Of a stretch of DNA of 64,000 bases, positions 12,203 to 21,669 are shown in pieces. The stretch covers positions 30,793,730 to 30,857,729 of the forward strand of contig OY997592.1 of assembly GCA_963921825.1 (NCBI GenBank), in the 5' to 3' direction. How positions within the stretch are numbered: the first letter of the stretch is position 1; each line of letters begins with the position of its first letter. The position numbers and the translations under genes are program-made. This DNA comes from Erodium maritimum (lineage: Eukaryota; Streptophyta; Magnoliopsida; Geraniales; Geraniaceae). The notes under the pieces are model-generated. The model did not search any database. It saw nothing but the letters and a program-made list of their open reading frames with translations, and was not told the origin of the DNA.

Positions 12203-12672
12203 CTCAGCACTTTACCGATCACGCGCCGGAAGGTGCTACTCACCTGATGGGGACCACAACCCTCTTCTCTTTACCGACCGCGCACCAGGAGGTACGACAC
12301 ACCCCTCGGGCATAAATCCAGACTCAGCACTTTACCAGTCACGCGCCGGAAGGTGCTACTCACCTACGGGGAACACATCCCTCTGCTCTTTACCGACCGC
12401 ACACCGGAGAGTACGACACACCCCTCGGGCACAACTCTAACCTTAGCACTTTACCGATCACGCGCCGGAAGGTGCTACTCACCTACGGGGAACACATCCC
12501 TCTGCTCTTTACCGACCGCACACCGGAGAGTACGACACACCCCTCGGGCACAGCTCTAACCTTAGCACTTTACCGATCACGCGCCGGAAGGTGCTACTCA
12601 CCTACGAGGAACACATCCCTCTGCTCTTTACCGATCGCGCACCGGAGAGTACGACACACCCCTCGGGCATAG
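12203..12672. repeat. Tandem array, four units of about 119 bp, inside the Tekay-like LTR
   Basis: Each unit carries GCACTTTACCGATCACGCGC, GGAAGGTGCTACTCACC, CTCTTTACCGACCGC and CGACACACCCCTCGGGC in that order. Units begin near 12206, 12325, 12444 and 12563 and are over 90 percent alike by eye. The same array recurs at 56790-57145 and from 63760 to the window end. Long open frames over the array arise because 119 is not a multiple of three and stops are lacking; they are not genes. Confidence 0.9.
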
Positions 12673-12789
12673 CTCAACAGTACCACCAGAACAATCACAG
12701 TCACAACCAAATGACACATGATCCCTGCAAAGGAAAGGAAAAGAATACGACAACACGACTAACTACCACTCGGCACGTCAGTCAACCAA

Positions 12790-13063
12790 ATACGGGCTCA
12801 ACTCCCCACGGGCACTCATGGCCACCCACAAACACAAACAAACAGTAACATACGGGTTCAACACCCCAAAGGCACACATGGCCACCCACGACACACAAAC
12901 AGTAAAATAAGGGTTCAACCCCCCAAAGGCACACATGGCCACCCACGACACACAAACAGTAAAATACGGGTTCAACTCCCCACATGCACTCATGGCCACC
13001 CAAGACACACAACGGTAAAATACGGGTTCAACTCCCCACAGGCGCTCATGGCCACCCAAGACA
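12790..13063. repeat. Tandem array of about 58-bp units, interrupted by the CACTA insertion
   Basis: Five units share TACGGGTTCAACTCCCCA, GGCACTCATGGCCACCCA and GACACACAACGGTAAAA. The array stops at the CACTA border and resumes with two more units at 15266-15385, which shows that the CACTA element landed inside the array. Confidence 0.88.
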
Positions 13064-13077
13064 CACTACTGCAGAAA

Positions 13078-13425
13078 TCCACTTGGGTGACGGATAAAAT
13101 GGATCCGTCACCTAAGTTTTCGCACTCTAACCACAGATACAACAATCCGTCAGCCAAGTGGAACAACTTAGGTGACGGATCCTGTATCCGTCAGCCAAGT
13201 GACAAACCTGGCCGACGCATAGTTGGATCTGTCACCCAAGTGAGATAAGGTAACTACTATCCGTCACCCAAGTGAGAAAACTTTAGCCACGCATGCTGGA
13301 TCCGTCACCCAAGTGAGAAAAATTTAGCCACGCATGATGGATCCGTCAGCCAAATGAGAAAACTTTAGCCACGCATGCTCTATCCGTCACCCAAGTGGGC
13401 TCTATCCGTCACCCAAGTGGGTTGA
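13078..13425. repeat. Left subterminal repeat array of the CACTA element
   Basis: About ten copies of CTTGGGTGACGGAT or its complement, often paired as GGGTGACGGAT...GGATCCGTCACCC, spaced 20-60 bases. Variants read GCCACGCATGCTGGATCC. The orientation alternates, so this stretch could form hairpins. Confidence 0.85.
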
Positions 13426-13429
13426 CTAT

Positions 13430-14110
13430 TCTACAAAAAAAAATTGACCACAATATTCAAGATGAATTAACCGTTCGATGATAGTTTTTTTTACATACGT
13501 ATACTAGTTTGGATAGTACATACGAGATGAGCGGTCTTGATTATATAATATGCGAGAGACCGACACGTATTGATTGAAATCGTCAATTCCACTATGTGCA
13601 TGAACATATTTAGCCTTACGGTAGTATAACGTATGACGTTGTGTCGTTCATTTTTTGTATGTGATATGTATGAGTACTATACGATCTTATGTTGTATATG
13701 AGGCATGCTAAGTACTTATATCGTTCAATTATCAATAGTACGATAGTCGGGAAAAATGACGGGTTTTGGGGTTTTGGTCAATGTAAGTCAACTTCTGCTG
13801 GCCGACGGATGCATATATCCATCGGCCAGCTTTTTCATCGACGGATGCATATATCCATCGTTCAATATATATATATATATATTTAATTATTTCCACTATT
13901 TTAATTTTATCTTTGAACTTGGGCATCAAATTGAAACCCGACATTGAGCGACCGGTGTCCATAATTCACAAGTTTATAATCATTAGATTGATATTGTTGT
14001 AAAAAAAGTTATATAATGTATTTGATCATAAAAAAAAACAATATTTTGTACTTCGAATCGAGAAAACGATCAAGAAAATTTGTGTTATCCTTGTCTTAGT
14101 ATTATATAAA
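13430..14110. other. AT-rich core of the CACTA element
   Basis: No gene seen. A short inverted motif pair of another variant (GGCCGACGGATGCATATATC and ATCCATCGGCCAGC, 13798-13860) is followed by a TA microsatellite at 13866-13884. The segment 13950-14090 matches the sequence at the 3' side of the TNP2 element. Confidence 0.6.
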
Positions 14111-14488
14111 GGGTAAATTACCTACCCCTAACTTTTTTTAACTTATACCTATCCCAATGTGTAGTTATATGACAAATAGCCCATTTTTCTGTTAACTTTT
14201 TTCTAAAATGACGAAAATACCCTCAACCACACTTCAATAATTTTTTAAAAAAAATCACTTTTGTTATATATATATATATATAATTACTTAATCACTTCAG
14301 TTTTATTTATAAAAATTTTTTTTAAAAATCACTAAGGGCGTTTTCGTCATTTTAGAAAAAAAGTTAACAGAGAAAAAGGGTCTATTTGTCATATAACTAA
14401 ACATCTGGGTAGGTATCAGTTAAAAAAAAGGTATGGATAGGAATCAGATAAACGTGATAAGTTAAAGGTATATATTTGTAATTTATCC
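14111..14488. mobile_element. Mutator-like MITE with long inverted ends
   Basis: The left end GGGTAAATTACCTACCCC and the right end ...TATTTGTAATTTATCC are inverted copies that stay similar for about 120 bases each (for example TTTTCTAAAATGACGAAAATACCCT against AGGGCGTTTTCGTCATTTTAGAAAA). The centre is an AT-rich loop. Flanks are TTATATAAA (14102-14110) and TTCTATAAA (14489-14497), eight of nine bases identical. A 9-bp duplication is the Mutator signature. It carries no coding sequence and lies within the CACTA element. Confidence 0.82.
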
Positions 14489-14582
14489 TTCTATAAATAT
14501 AAACAATGTAGCACACATGAAAAAATTAACTTGCTATAAATAATTAGTTGACAATAGGTACTAGGTACGTTGATAACAAAAA

Positions 14583-14651
14583 CTATTTAATTTAATTATA
14601 TAAAGCTATTTAATTTAATTATATAAAGCTATTTAATTTAATTATATAAAG
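14583..14651. repeat. 23-bp tandem repeat, three copies
   Basis: The unit CTATTTAATTTAATTATATA (plus AAG) begins at 14583, 14606 and 14629 with no visible differences. A small AT-rich minisatellite. Confidence 0.92.
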
Positions 14652-14704
14652 CTATAAATAATCAGTTAAATAGTGTATATATATTCTAAACATACATATG
14701 ACAC

Positions 14705-14890
14705 AGAAACAACCTAGTTGAGTTGGTAAAAGGCACAACATTGTGAGCCATGAGGTCATAGGTTCGAACCCCATGGTATGCGCGCGGGCAGGCGGAGCGG
14801 CGTGGCAGGTCGGGCGGGTCTGGACGCACGTGTGGCGGTGACGTGGTTGACGCGCGCGTGGCGGGTCGGGTTCGATAATTTTTTTTAATT
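14705..14890 (+). mobile_element. SINE-like tRNA-derived sequence
   Basis: An A-box-like TAGTTGAGTTGGTAAAAGGC (14713-14732) and a B-box AGGTTCGAACCCC (14760-14772) are spaced as in a tRNA gene, giving an internal RNA polymerase III promoter. They are followed by a very GC-rich body (GCGCGCGGGCAGGCGG onward) and an AT/T-rich tail. It does not fold as a complete tRNA, since no 3' acceptor follows the B-box, so a SINE head is the better reading. Ends and target duplications are not resolved. Confidence 0.5.
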
Positions 14891-14904
14891 AATCTATTAT
14901 TGCA

Positions 14905-15260
14905 CTTGGGTGACGGATACACTTGGGTGACGGATTGGATCCATGGCTAAAGTGAAAACCTTGGGTGACGGATTGGATCCGTGGCTAAAGTGAAAACCTT
15001 GGGTGACGGATACACTTGGTTGACGGATTGGATCCGTGGCTAGAGTGAAAACCTTGGGTGACGGATACACTTGGCTGACGGATTGGATCCGTCACCTAAG
15101 TTTTTACCCTACCGATGGTTGTACGCATCCGTCGGCCAAATACTTGGCCAACGAGACTTGGCCGACAGATCTTGGCCGACGGATGCATCCGTCACCTAAG
15201 AACTTGGGTGAGGGATACGTCCTCTTAGGTGACGGATCCAATCCGTCACCCAAGTACTTA
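14905..15260. repeat. Right subterminal repeat array of the CACTA element
   Basis: Repeated ACTTGGGTGACGGAT and GGATCCGTGGCTAAAGTG units, then GGCCGACGGATGCATCCGTC variants and inverted GGATCCAATCCGTCACCCAAG at the end. Mirrors the left array, as expected for En/Spm-type ends. Confidence 0.83.
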
Positions 15261-15426
15261 TTTGTACACACACCGGTAAAATACGGGTTCAACTCCCCAC
15301 GGGCACTCATGGCCACCCAAGACACACAACGGTAAAATACGGGTTCAACTCCCCCCGGGCACTCATGGCCACCCACAACCACAAACAATTCAATCAACCT
15401 CCCGGCACAACCAAATGCCACCAGTA

Positions 15427-15600
15427 ATTCTATTGTTCGATAAGCTCAATTATCCTACGACACTACTAAGTGTCACATGCCTTTCTATTGTTCGATACGT
15501 TCATGTATCATACGACACCACTAAGTGTCGCCTGCATTTCTAGTGTTCGATAAACTTACTTATCCTACGACACCACTAGGTGTCACATGCATTTCTACTG
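15427..15600. repeat. Tandem array, three units of about 55 bp, inside the Tekay-like LTR
   Basis: Each unit contains TTGTTCGATA, TATCCTACGACACCACTA and AGTGTCACATGC. The matching array in the second copy lies at 57410-57590. Confidence 0.85.
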
Positions 15601-16499
15601 TTAACTTTCCATAGTCAAAACCGAGATCCGGCTACTTTTCCCTACCTCGTAACGCTTCCACAAAAGTCTACACCCAAGCTCCGGCGTGCTCACGATCACT
15701 CACCTAGCTTCCCTTTTCCGTGGTCGTCGACATGATCTAACAAGAACACAATTAAAACACTTTTTAAGTTTGCAGGCAAAGCTGAATTTTAATAAACTTG
15801 ACGCCCAAATGCAACCCCGACAATGTCGATCACTCCCAAACTTCCCAATTACTCGACATTGTCAATAATGGGCCCGGAAAGGCCCGATTCGCCCGGCTCG
15901 GCGAATCTGCCCGGGACTGGAAAACGCTCTTCCGGGTCTCCAAAAATTCCCGTTTTCGTTTCTACGATCTTAGAATAATTCAAGGGTTCCAATGCAATCG
16001 ACAGAATCAATTTCCGACTTCCGAGCGATTTAATTCGCATTTAAAGTTTCTAAACCCAAAATTTCTAACTTTCACAATTTAATTCCAAAATTTGTTCCGG
16101 GCGTGAAATATCGATTCGGGGATCGTCCAAAACCACCCGAACGTGAAAAACCCGAGACCCGACATGTGGGCCCCACCCGGCCACCACTAGCCGTGGGTGG
16201 CTGGACCGGTTTTTGACCGGTTCACCACAGTGGTGGCCGGTCCTAGCTCCGGCCAGCCACCACCCACGGTGGCTGGAGCTCCCCCGACCCTCCGGTCACC
16301 GGAAACCGATCATTTTTACTCCAAAACGTTCCCAACGAACCCTACACCTCAACTCACCCATATTTAACCCTTTTAAACACAAACCCTAACTTTCAAACGT
16401 ACCAAAACGAAAATCGAATAGGTTCTCACCGTAGGGAATAACGATGGGAGCTCGATTCCTCAACCGTTGAGACGATCCGTCGGTTGTATCGTCGGGAAA

Positions 16500-16605
16500 G
16501 TCACAAACCCTAATCTTCTCCTCTCCTTTTTCCTTTCTCTTTTCTCCTTCTTCTCTCTTCTTTTTCTCTCCTTTTTCTCTTCTTTTTTTCTCTTTTTTTT
16601 TGAAA
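16500..16605. other. Pyrimidine-rich tract of the Tekay-like LTR
   Basis: A long TTC/CT-rich run on the plus strand, so purine-rich in the element's sense strand. It recurs at 58490-58575 and in shorter form at 32600-32660. It produces low-complexity K/R/E-rich open frames that are not genes. Confidence 0.75.
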
Positions 16606-17115
16606 GTGGCCGACCACCCCCATACTCTATTCCTTTTGTTTTGTTCAAAGTTACCTAACACCACCACTTGTGTGACAAGTGGTAAGTGGGTCCCACCCTT
16701 TAAAGAAATATCTCTGTAGATATTTTTCTGTCAGATTCGCGAAATTCTGCCGTCTCGGGCCCCGAACGGGCCCATTTTCCAAGAAATTACGAAACTTCAC
16801 GGTCAATAAGGAAACGGCTCAACTAAGACCGCTGTAACGACGGATAAGCTTTTTGGATCCAAAACGGGCCTCGAACGGAAAAAAAACGTCGCTCGGTTGA
16901 CTTTTCCGGCAAAAAGTCAACCTTTCCCAAATTGGTCAAAAAGTTGCCCTGAGTCCCCCAGAACTCACTTTGGTAGATATCGGGGTCAACTTAAGCCCGA
17001 TATGACCCTCGGGGTCAAACTTAGGTTCATTTAGGTGTCTGTCCCCAAATTTTAAATTTTTCTGTTTTTCGGTCGATTTGATCGGCGTTGACCGGGAGCG
17101 GTTCTTACACCCTAG

Positions 17116-17480
17116 CACTACGGAAAAATTTCCGTTTATCGATGGCGGTATTGTCCATGTAGATAAGATATGGCGAGCTCACTGACATATAAAACATCCA
17201 GTGGTGAGCTATCACACTCTATCGACAGATTTAGTTTCCGCATGTCATGTACTTTTAACCATCGGTCAACTTATAACATTAGCCGACAGATATCATATCC
17301 GTGGCGAAAGATGTAGGCCTTAGCGATGAAAAAAAAACATGTCGGGCATGATATTTTATCCACCAATGTTGTTTGTAAGTTCACCTACGGATATCATATC
17401 CGTCGGTGAAATAGTGAACACAAACGATGTATGTAGATAAAAATATCTATGTTAAACCATATGCATTAAGGTAGGGATGA
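17116..17480 (+). mobile_element. Terminal fragment of a second CACTA family
   Basis: Begins CACTACGGAAAAATTTCCG, a CACTA terminus, 6 bases after the LTR end. Subterminal motifs are of a different kind from the element at 13064: ATATCATATCCGTGGCG and GGATATCATATCCGTCGGTG. No matching right terminus (TTTTTCCGTAGTG) was seen, so the other end is missing or beyond recognition. The end at 17480 is an estimate. Confidence 0.6.
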
Positions 17481-17489
17481 GCATAATTT

Positions 17490-18731
17490 GTGATCTCTCA
17501 ATGAGCTACAGTACTATCTCCGGAACAGTACATTAATTTGGAAGAACTGAAGCAATTTGTTCATCCCTCCAACAACATCAACTCTTGGATCTCCTGCAAA
17601 CATGCTACCTATGGAAGAACTCAGTGGCGAAGCGGCGTCAACTCCTATTCCTAGGCTTTTCGGTGGAGGCTCAACATTTCCAAGATCAAACAATCCTACC
17701 CATGAAGCTGAAAGTCTGCAGAAATTTGCCTCATCGTCATGCTCTTGCCCTCCACCAAGTTTCGAGCTCCCAGCAAAGAAGTTAATCAAGTCAGAACAAG
17801 AAGAAAGCAGACAAATCGATCATCCTCTTCTAATAGAACACAAGAGTACTCGTCGGGAGGACACATAAAACTTCTAGGTGGAATTTTTTTTTCTATGACA
17901 AATACTTCAAGCCTATTTCATCTGATACAGACCTTACCCATCTTACTCTGGAAATTTTCATAATTTGGGTTTGGAGTTAGAGCATCAAGACAGAAAAAAT
18001 CAAAGAAGGGGTGAACAAATTTTATATGGAGATCAGATTTTAGGATTCAAAAAACATGAAGTTTCAAACAGAGGTTGTAGAAGGATGATCCTCCATGGGT
18101 TTACCAACTCCAAGCTTTGAAAGAGTTTTGCCTCTTCTACGTCATTAAAGAAAAAAGGCTTTGGAAAGGAAAATAGGCCAAGTTTTAGACAACACACTGC
18201 TCTTTTCTCTTAATATTCCTGCAAATGTCTCTTCTAATTGGTCGGAATCTTTATTTGGAACCTTCAAGGGTATTGTAAATATGTGGTTGGCTTCAAACCA
18301 AATGCTAGGGATAATTGGTATGGCTTTGTGTAGTTTTCCACAAGAGAAAATCTGCATCGAGTAATTAAGAATCTAATAGCCTTAGGATCAGAAATCAAAC
18401 CTTGTTTGTCACAAAAGCATGGGTTAGAAGCAACAACAACAACTCCACTTTCAATAAAGGCTCTAATATCCCTAAGCCTTCTCCAAAAGAATATATTCAT
18501 CAAGAAAAAATCAATAAAGACTTCCAATATCAAGGTTCTATTGTTTCAACACATGTACAACTCCTTCATCAAGCTCACTTGGCTCTGACCCATCTCAATC
18601 TATTTGTATAAGCAATCATGTAAGAAATAGCTTTAGAAGGTGTATGTGAGGTACAACTAAAAGATCTTGGAAACAAAATAATGTTGGTCTACTATCCAGA
18701 TCCACAATTTGACAAACATCTTATGAGAGAT
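17490..18731 (+). other. Unrecognised ancient sequence, possibly the 5' part of a LINE
   Basis: Several plus-strand frames give protein-like runs, such as 17557-17868 (103 codons, serine and proline rich) and stretches near 18180-18360 (VSSNWSESLFGTFKGIVNMW) and 18390-18590 (NLIALGSEIKPCLSQKHGLE), with shifts and stops between. I cannot assign them to a family. Target duplications of two LTR insertions show that this stretch was once continuous with 21541-21669 and 26501-27955, which leads into LINE ORF1/ORF2. It may therefore be LINE 5' sequence or a decayed host gene into which LINE sequence fell. Confidence 0.35.
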
Positions 18732-19369
18732 TGTCACGCCCCGAATCCGGCTTTGACCGGACTCGAGACGTTAACTAAAATAATGATAAAGAAAGCAACT
18801 ATAAACGAAATAAATTTCCAATAATAGTTTAAAGCTAGTAATTCTGATAGCAGGAGTCAATGCTCGAAATCCACATAAACGAAGTTTAGTACGAAAAGGA
18901 AGTATGTCTCTAGACCATCCAAAACTAGGACTCTCGCTAAGCTCCTAAGCTCCGAGACGTCCTCTAAATCAAATCCCGCTCAAAAACCTGTAGAACAGTA
19001 GAAAAAAGGGTGAGCTTCGCTCAGTAGGAAAAAGTAGTAAAGGGGATGAGCATGTCGCTCATCCCACGGACACCCGTCCATATATGGCATACTAGTAAAG
19101 AACCGACGAATACCGAAATCAAAACGGAAAAAACGAATCACATTCACACTCATAACCAACCTTACATAACCATAACATCGTTTGATCATACCTCTTACCC
19201 AAACACCACACTTCGCGTGTGAATCAATCCTGCTCAACAATTATCGATTACTCATTATCCATACCTGGCCACATTTCAAAGAATCATAGTGTAATACACA
19301 CAGCAAGACAATAGTAATCACACAGCGATAAGGAACACATATCAATAGGGAGCATACAGCTATAACACG

Positions 19370-19690
19370 TTTTAATGACACCTAGTCGGAAGGCATGCGC
19401 ACCTTATCACGGAACATGATCACATTTTACCGACACCTAGTCGGAAGGCAGGCGCACCTTTTCACATAACCTGAGCACATTTTACCGACACCTAGTCGGA
19501 AGGCAGGCGCACCTAATCACAGAAGCTAAGCACATTTTACCTACACCTAGTCGGAAGGCAGGCGCACCTTATCACATAACCTGAGCACATTTTACCGACA
19601 ACTAGTCAGAAGGCGGACACACCTCATCATAGAACCTGAGAACATTTTACCGACACCTAGTCGGAAGGCAGGCGCACCTCATCACATAAC
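19370..19690. repeat. Tandem array, about six units of 57-60 bp, inside the third-family LTR
   Basis: Each unit contains CATTTTACCGACACCTAGTC, GGAAGGCAGGCGCACCT and TCACATAACCTGAG-like parts. It occupies the same relative position in its LTR as the 119-bp array in the Tekay-like LTR and shares the short core TTTACCGA...GGAAGG, hinting at a common origin. Confidence 0.87.
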
Positions 19691-20499
19691 AGGCATAAGT
19701 AACCACAACAAACCAAAATAGATCAACACACAGAGTAATATCATTAGCAACCACTTCCACACTAAGTATCCCAGAGCAATACGCCGGATTCCATAGCCCG
19801 ACTCCACCATATCGTACCAAACTCGACATCGGCCTAGATATCTTCCCGGAGCACACCGCATCGGGGTGCAAATCAAACAACACATACCATACCAGAACAC
19901 TCACATCGGTCTATCACTCACCCGATCACATCACAAGACAATAATTCATACTAACATTTACCACATTCTCATAGCATATCATGATCATTAATTCAACATC
20001 GAAACGTACCACAAACTATTCATGACAATCTACCAATCACCAACAAACGCAGTCAGCACACAATCCTACGGGCACGACGTGGCCCACATACAATTCTACA
20101 ACACAGCAAGTCCCACACCTACAGGCACGACATGGCCTGGAAGTGGTTCCATATTTTAAAAGACTATCCTAGTTATTCACATCCTACATGTGATTCTACA
20201 ATTATTCCGATTACTTAACCTATATTCAATTCTAGTAACTTTTCGCATTTAAACCAGTATTCGATACTTTTCCCTGCCTCAACCGCTATCCAACACGAGC
20301 AAGCACGAGTCGCCTAGTAGCCTCCTCCGCCGTGATCGGGAACAACGCCTAAGATAATAAAGTAACACGAGAATTAATAATAATTCAGGGTGGTTTAAAG
20401 AGAAAACACCCGGCCCAATCCCTTATACGTTCGGTTAAAGATAACCTTCCTAATTACTCGAACACAACCAAAATGGATTTGGAAAGTCCATTTCTGATC

Positions 20500-20640
20500 C
20501 ATCGCGGTTCGGGTCACGGAACCATGACCTACACCGTCACGGTCATCCTCACGGAACCGTGACGTGTGCCGTCACGACCTCCGTCACGGAGCCGTTATGT
20601 GCTCCGTCACGGTTCCCGTCACGGATCTGTGACGGGTCAG
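20500..20640. promoter_or_regulatory. Cluster of TGACG/CGTCA palindromes in the third-family LTR
   Basis: About ten copies of CGTCACGG or CCGTGACG lie within 140 bases, several as palindromes (CGTCACGGATCTGTGACG). TGACG is the core bound by plant TGA-type bZIP factors (as-1 element). A related cluster lies at 62390-62500. Placement within an LTR suggests an enhancer, which is inference. Confidence 0.5.
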
Positions 20641-21540
20641 AACAACAACCTCCTTCTTCTTCCTCCAGCTTCATCCCCACGAACCAACTCCTCAAAACTC
20701 CATTGTTAACCCCCAAAACCTCCAAATTCAGTCCCAAAACCTCAACACTCCAAGACCCATAGTGGGTTTTCATCAAAACAACACAACCCAATCCATTTCC
20801 AACATAATCCACCACTTTTCTCCACAAATCAACCATTTAAACATGAAGAACCTCAAATCCATAAAACCCAAGCCTAGTTCATGCAATTTCTACCAAACCC
20901 ACAACCCAAAGTTCATCAAAATGAGATTTGATTGAGAGTTTACCTTGGGAAATGAAGAAAGGATGAGAAATATGGAAGAACTAAGGCTTTTGGTGGAGAA
21001 ATCAATCAAAGGAGCCTCCTTTTCTTCTCTTCTTCTCCTTCTCCTTCAATGGAGTTCTCTCTCTGTTTCTTCTCTAGCAAGTTTCGGCCAACAAGGGGAA
21101 AATGTGCTGAATTGTTGCTCCAAAAGGCCTTTAACCCAAGTTAGAAAAGACTATTTAGCCCCTCTTGCTCCCTTTCTTCTCATTTGGTCCAAAATGATGG
21201 CAATTGAGTCTTTCTCCACCCTTTTCTTCTCCTCCAAGACAGATGGACATGTGTCCATGTGGGGTCCACCTCTACCCATAATTCTTTCAGCCCAATTAAT
21301 TAAATTCGATAAAGCCCCTTATTTGACCCCGTTTGACCCAGATTTGACTTTTTCGCAAAATTACATATTTGAAAGGAAATGACCCAACTAAGCTAACCGT
21401 AACGACGACTACACTTTTTTGGTCCCGGAAAGGTCCCGAATGACTCCCGGAGTCATCGATTGACTTTTCAGGGGAAAGTCAATTTTTTCCAAATTTCACC
21501 GGTTCGACCGGTGTCGACCAGGGGCGGTTCTTATAGAGAT

Positions 21541-21669
21541 GATGGTGCATGGTCTCACCAATGGCTCACATTCATCCTAGGGAAAGAAGACTTGATCAGA
21601 TTGGGGAGGGGGGCAATTGTCTTGGTTTTCTATTCAAGTAGTGCCTAATTAAGCTTGGTGTGAAGAGAC
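21541..21669 (+). other. Short stretch of the interrupted LINE-bearing sequence
   Basis: Between two LTR insertions. Joined by the target duplications to 18731 on the left and 26501 on the right. One frame stays open across the left junction (DKHLMRDDGAWSHQWLTF), consistent with once-coding sequence. Function not recognised. Confidence 0.4.

Larger units (their letters stand above)
13064..15265. mobile_element. Non-autonomous CACTA (En/Spm-type) transposon
   Basis: The left end is CACTACTGCAGAAATCC. Both subterminal zones are packed with direct and inverted copies of TTGGGTGACGGAT / ATCCGTCACCCAA, the kind of array bound by the CACTA accessory protein. No transposase reading frame is present. 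The core at about 13950-14100 is recognisably related to 40950-41060, the 3' side of the TNP2-coding CACTA element, so the two may be members of one group. The right end (ATTTGT) does not match the left terminal repeat, so the right terminus seems to be altered. ACA flanks both sides but the host repeat is itself ACACACA, so the 3-bp duplication is not decisive. Confidence 0.75.
11345..17109 (-). mobile_element. Tekay-like Ty3/Gypsy relic: leader plus 5' LTR, split by a CACTA element
   Basis: In minus orientation the LTR starts at 17109 (TGTAAGAACCGCTCCCGG) and ends at 11668 (...GGGGCGTGACA). It is followed by a primer binding site complementary to initiator-Met tRNA and about 320 bases of untranslated leader. 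The same leader and primer site recur at 62898-63223 in the copy that still carries pol. Removing the CACTA insertion leaves an LTR of about 3.2 kb, long as in Tekay/Del elements. No gag or pol is attached, so this is an incomplete fossil. Confidence 0.83.
18732..21535 (-). repeat. Solo Gypsy-type LTR, third LTR family, about 2.8 kb
   Basis: Plus strand starts TGTCACGCCCCGAATCCGG and ends GGGGCGGTTCTTATA, the same terminal style as the Tekay-like LTRs but with a different body. GAGAT precedes it (18727-18731) and follows it (21536-21540), a perfect 5-bp target duplication. No internal sequence remains, so it is a solo LTR. A relative of its body is found at about 61640-62890. Confidence 0.88.

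Noticed and set aside
12353-12848. Overlapping open frames with repeated protein text
   Set aside because: They read through the 119-bp and 58-bp tandem arrays of an LTR and have no gene context.
12778-13059. Repeated GGHExxWGVEPVF-like peptide on the minus strand
   Set aside because: A translation of the 58-bp repeats, not a repeat protein.
14713-14775. tRNA gene
   Set aside because: A- and B-box motifs are present but no acceptor stem closes after the B-box; a SINE head fits better.
16386-16667. K/E/R-rich open frames
   Set aside because: They come from the pyrimidine-rich tract of the LTR and recur at 58449 without conservation of frame.
20945-21382. 145-codon open frame on the plus strand
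   Set aside because: It lies within the solo LTR at 18732-21535 and opposite to the LTR sense; no family resemblance.
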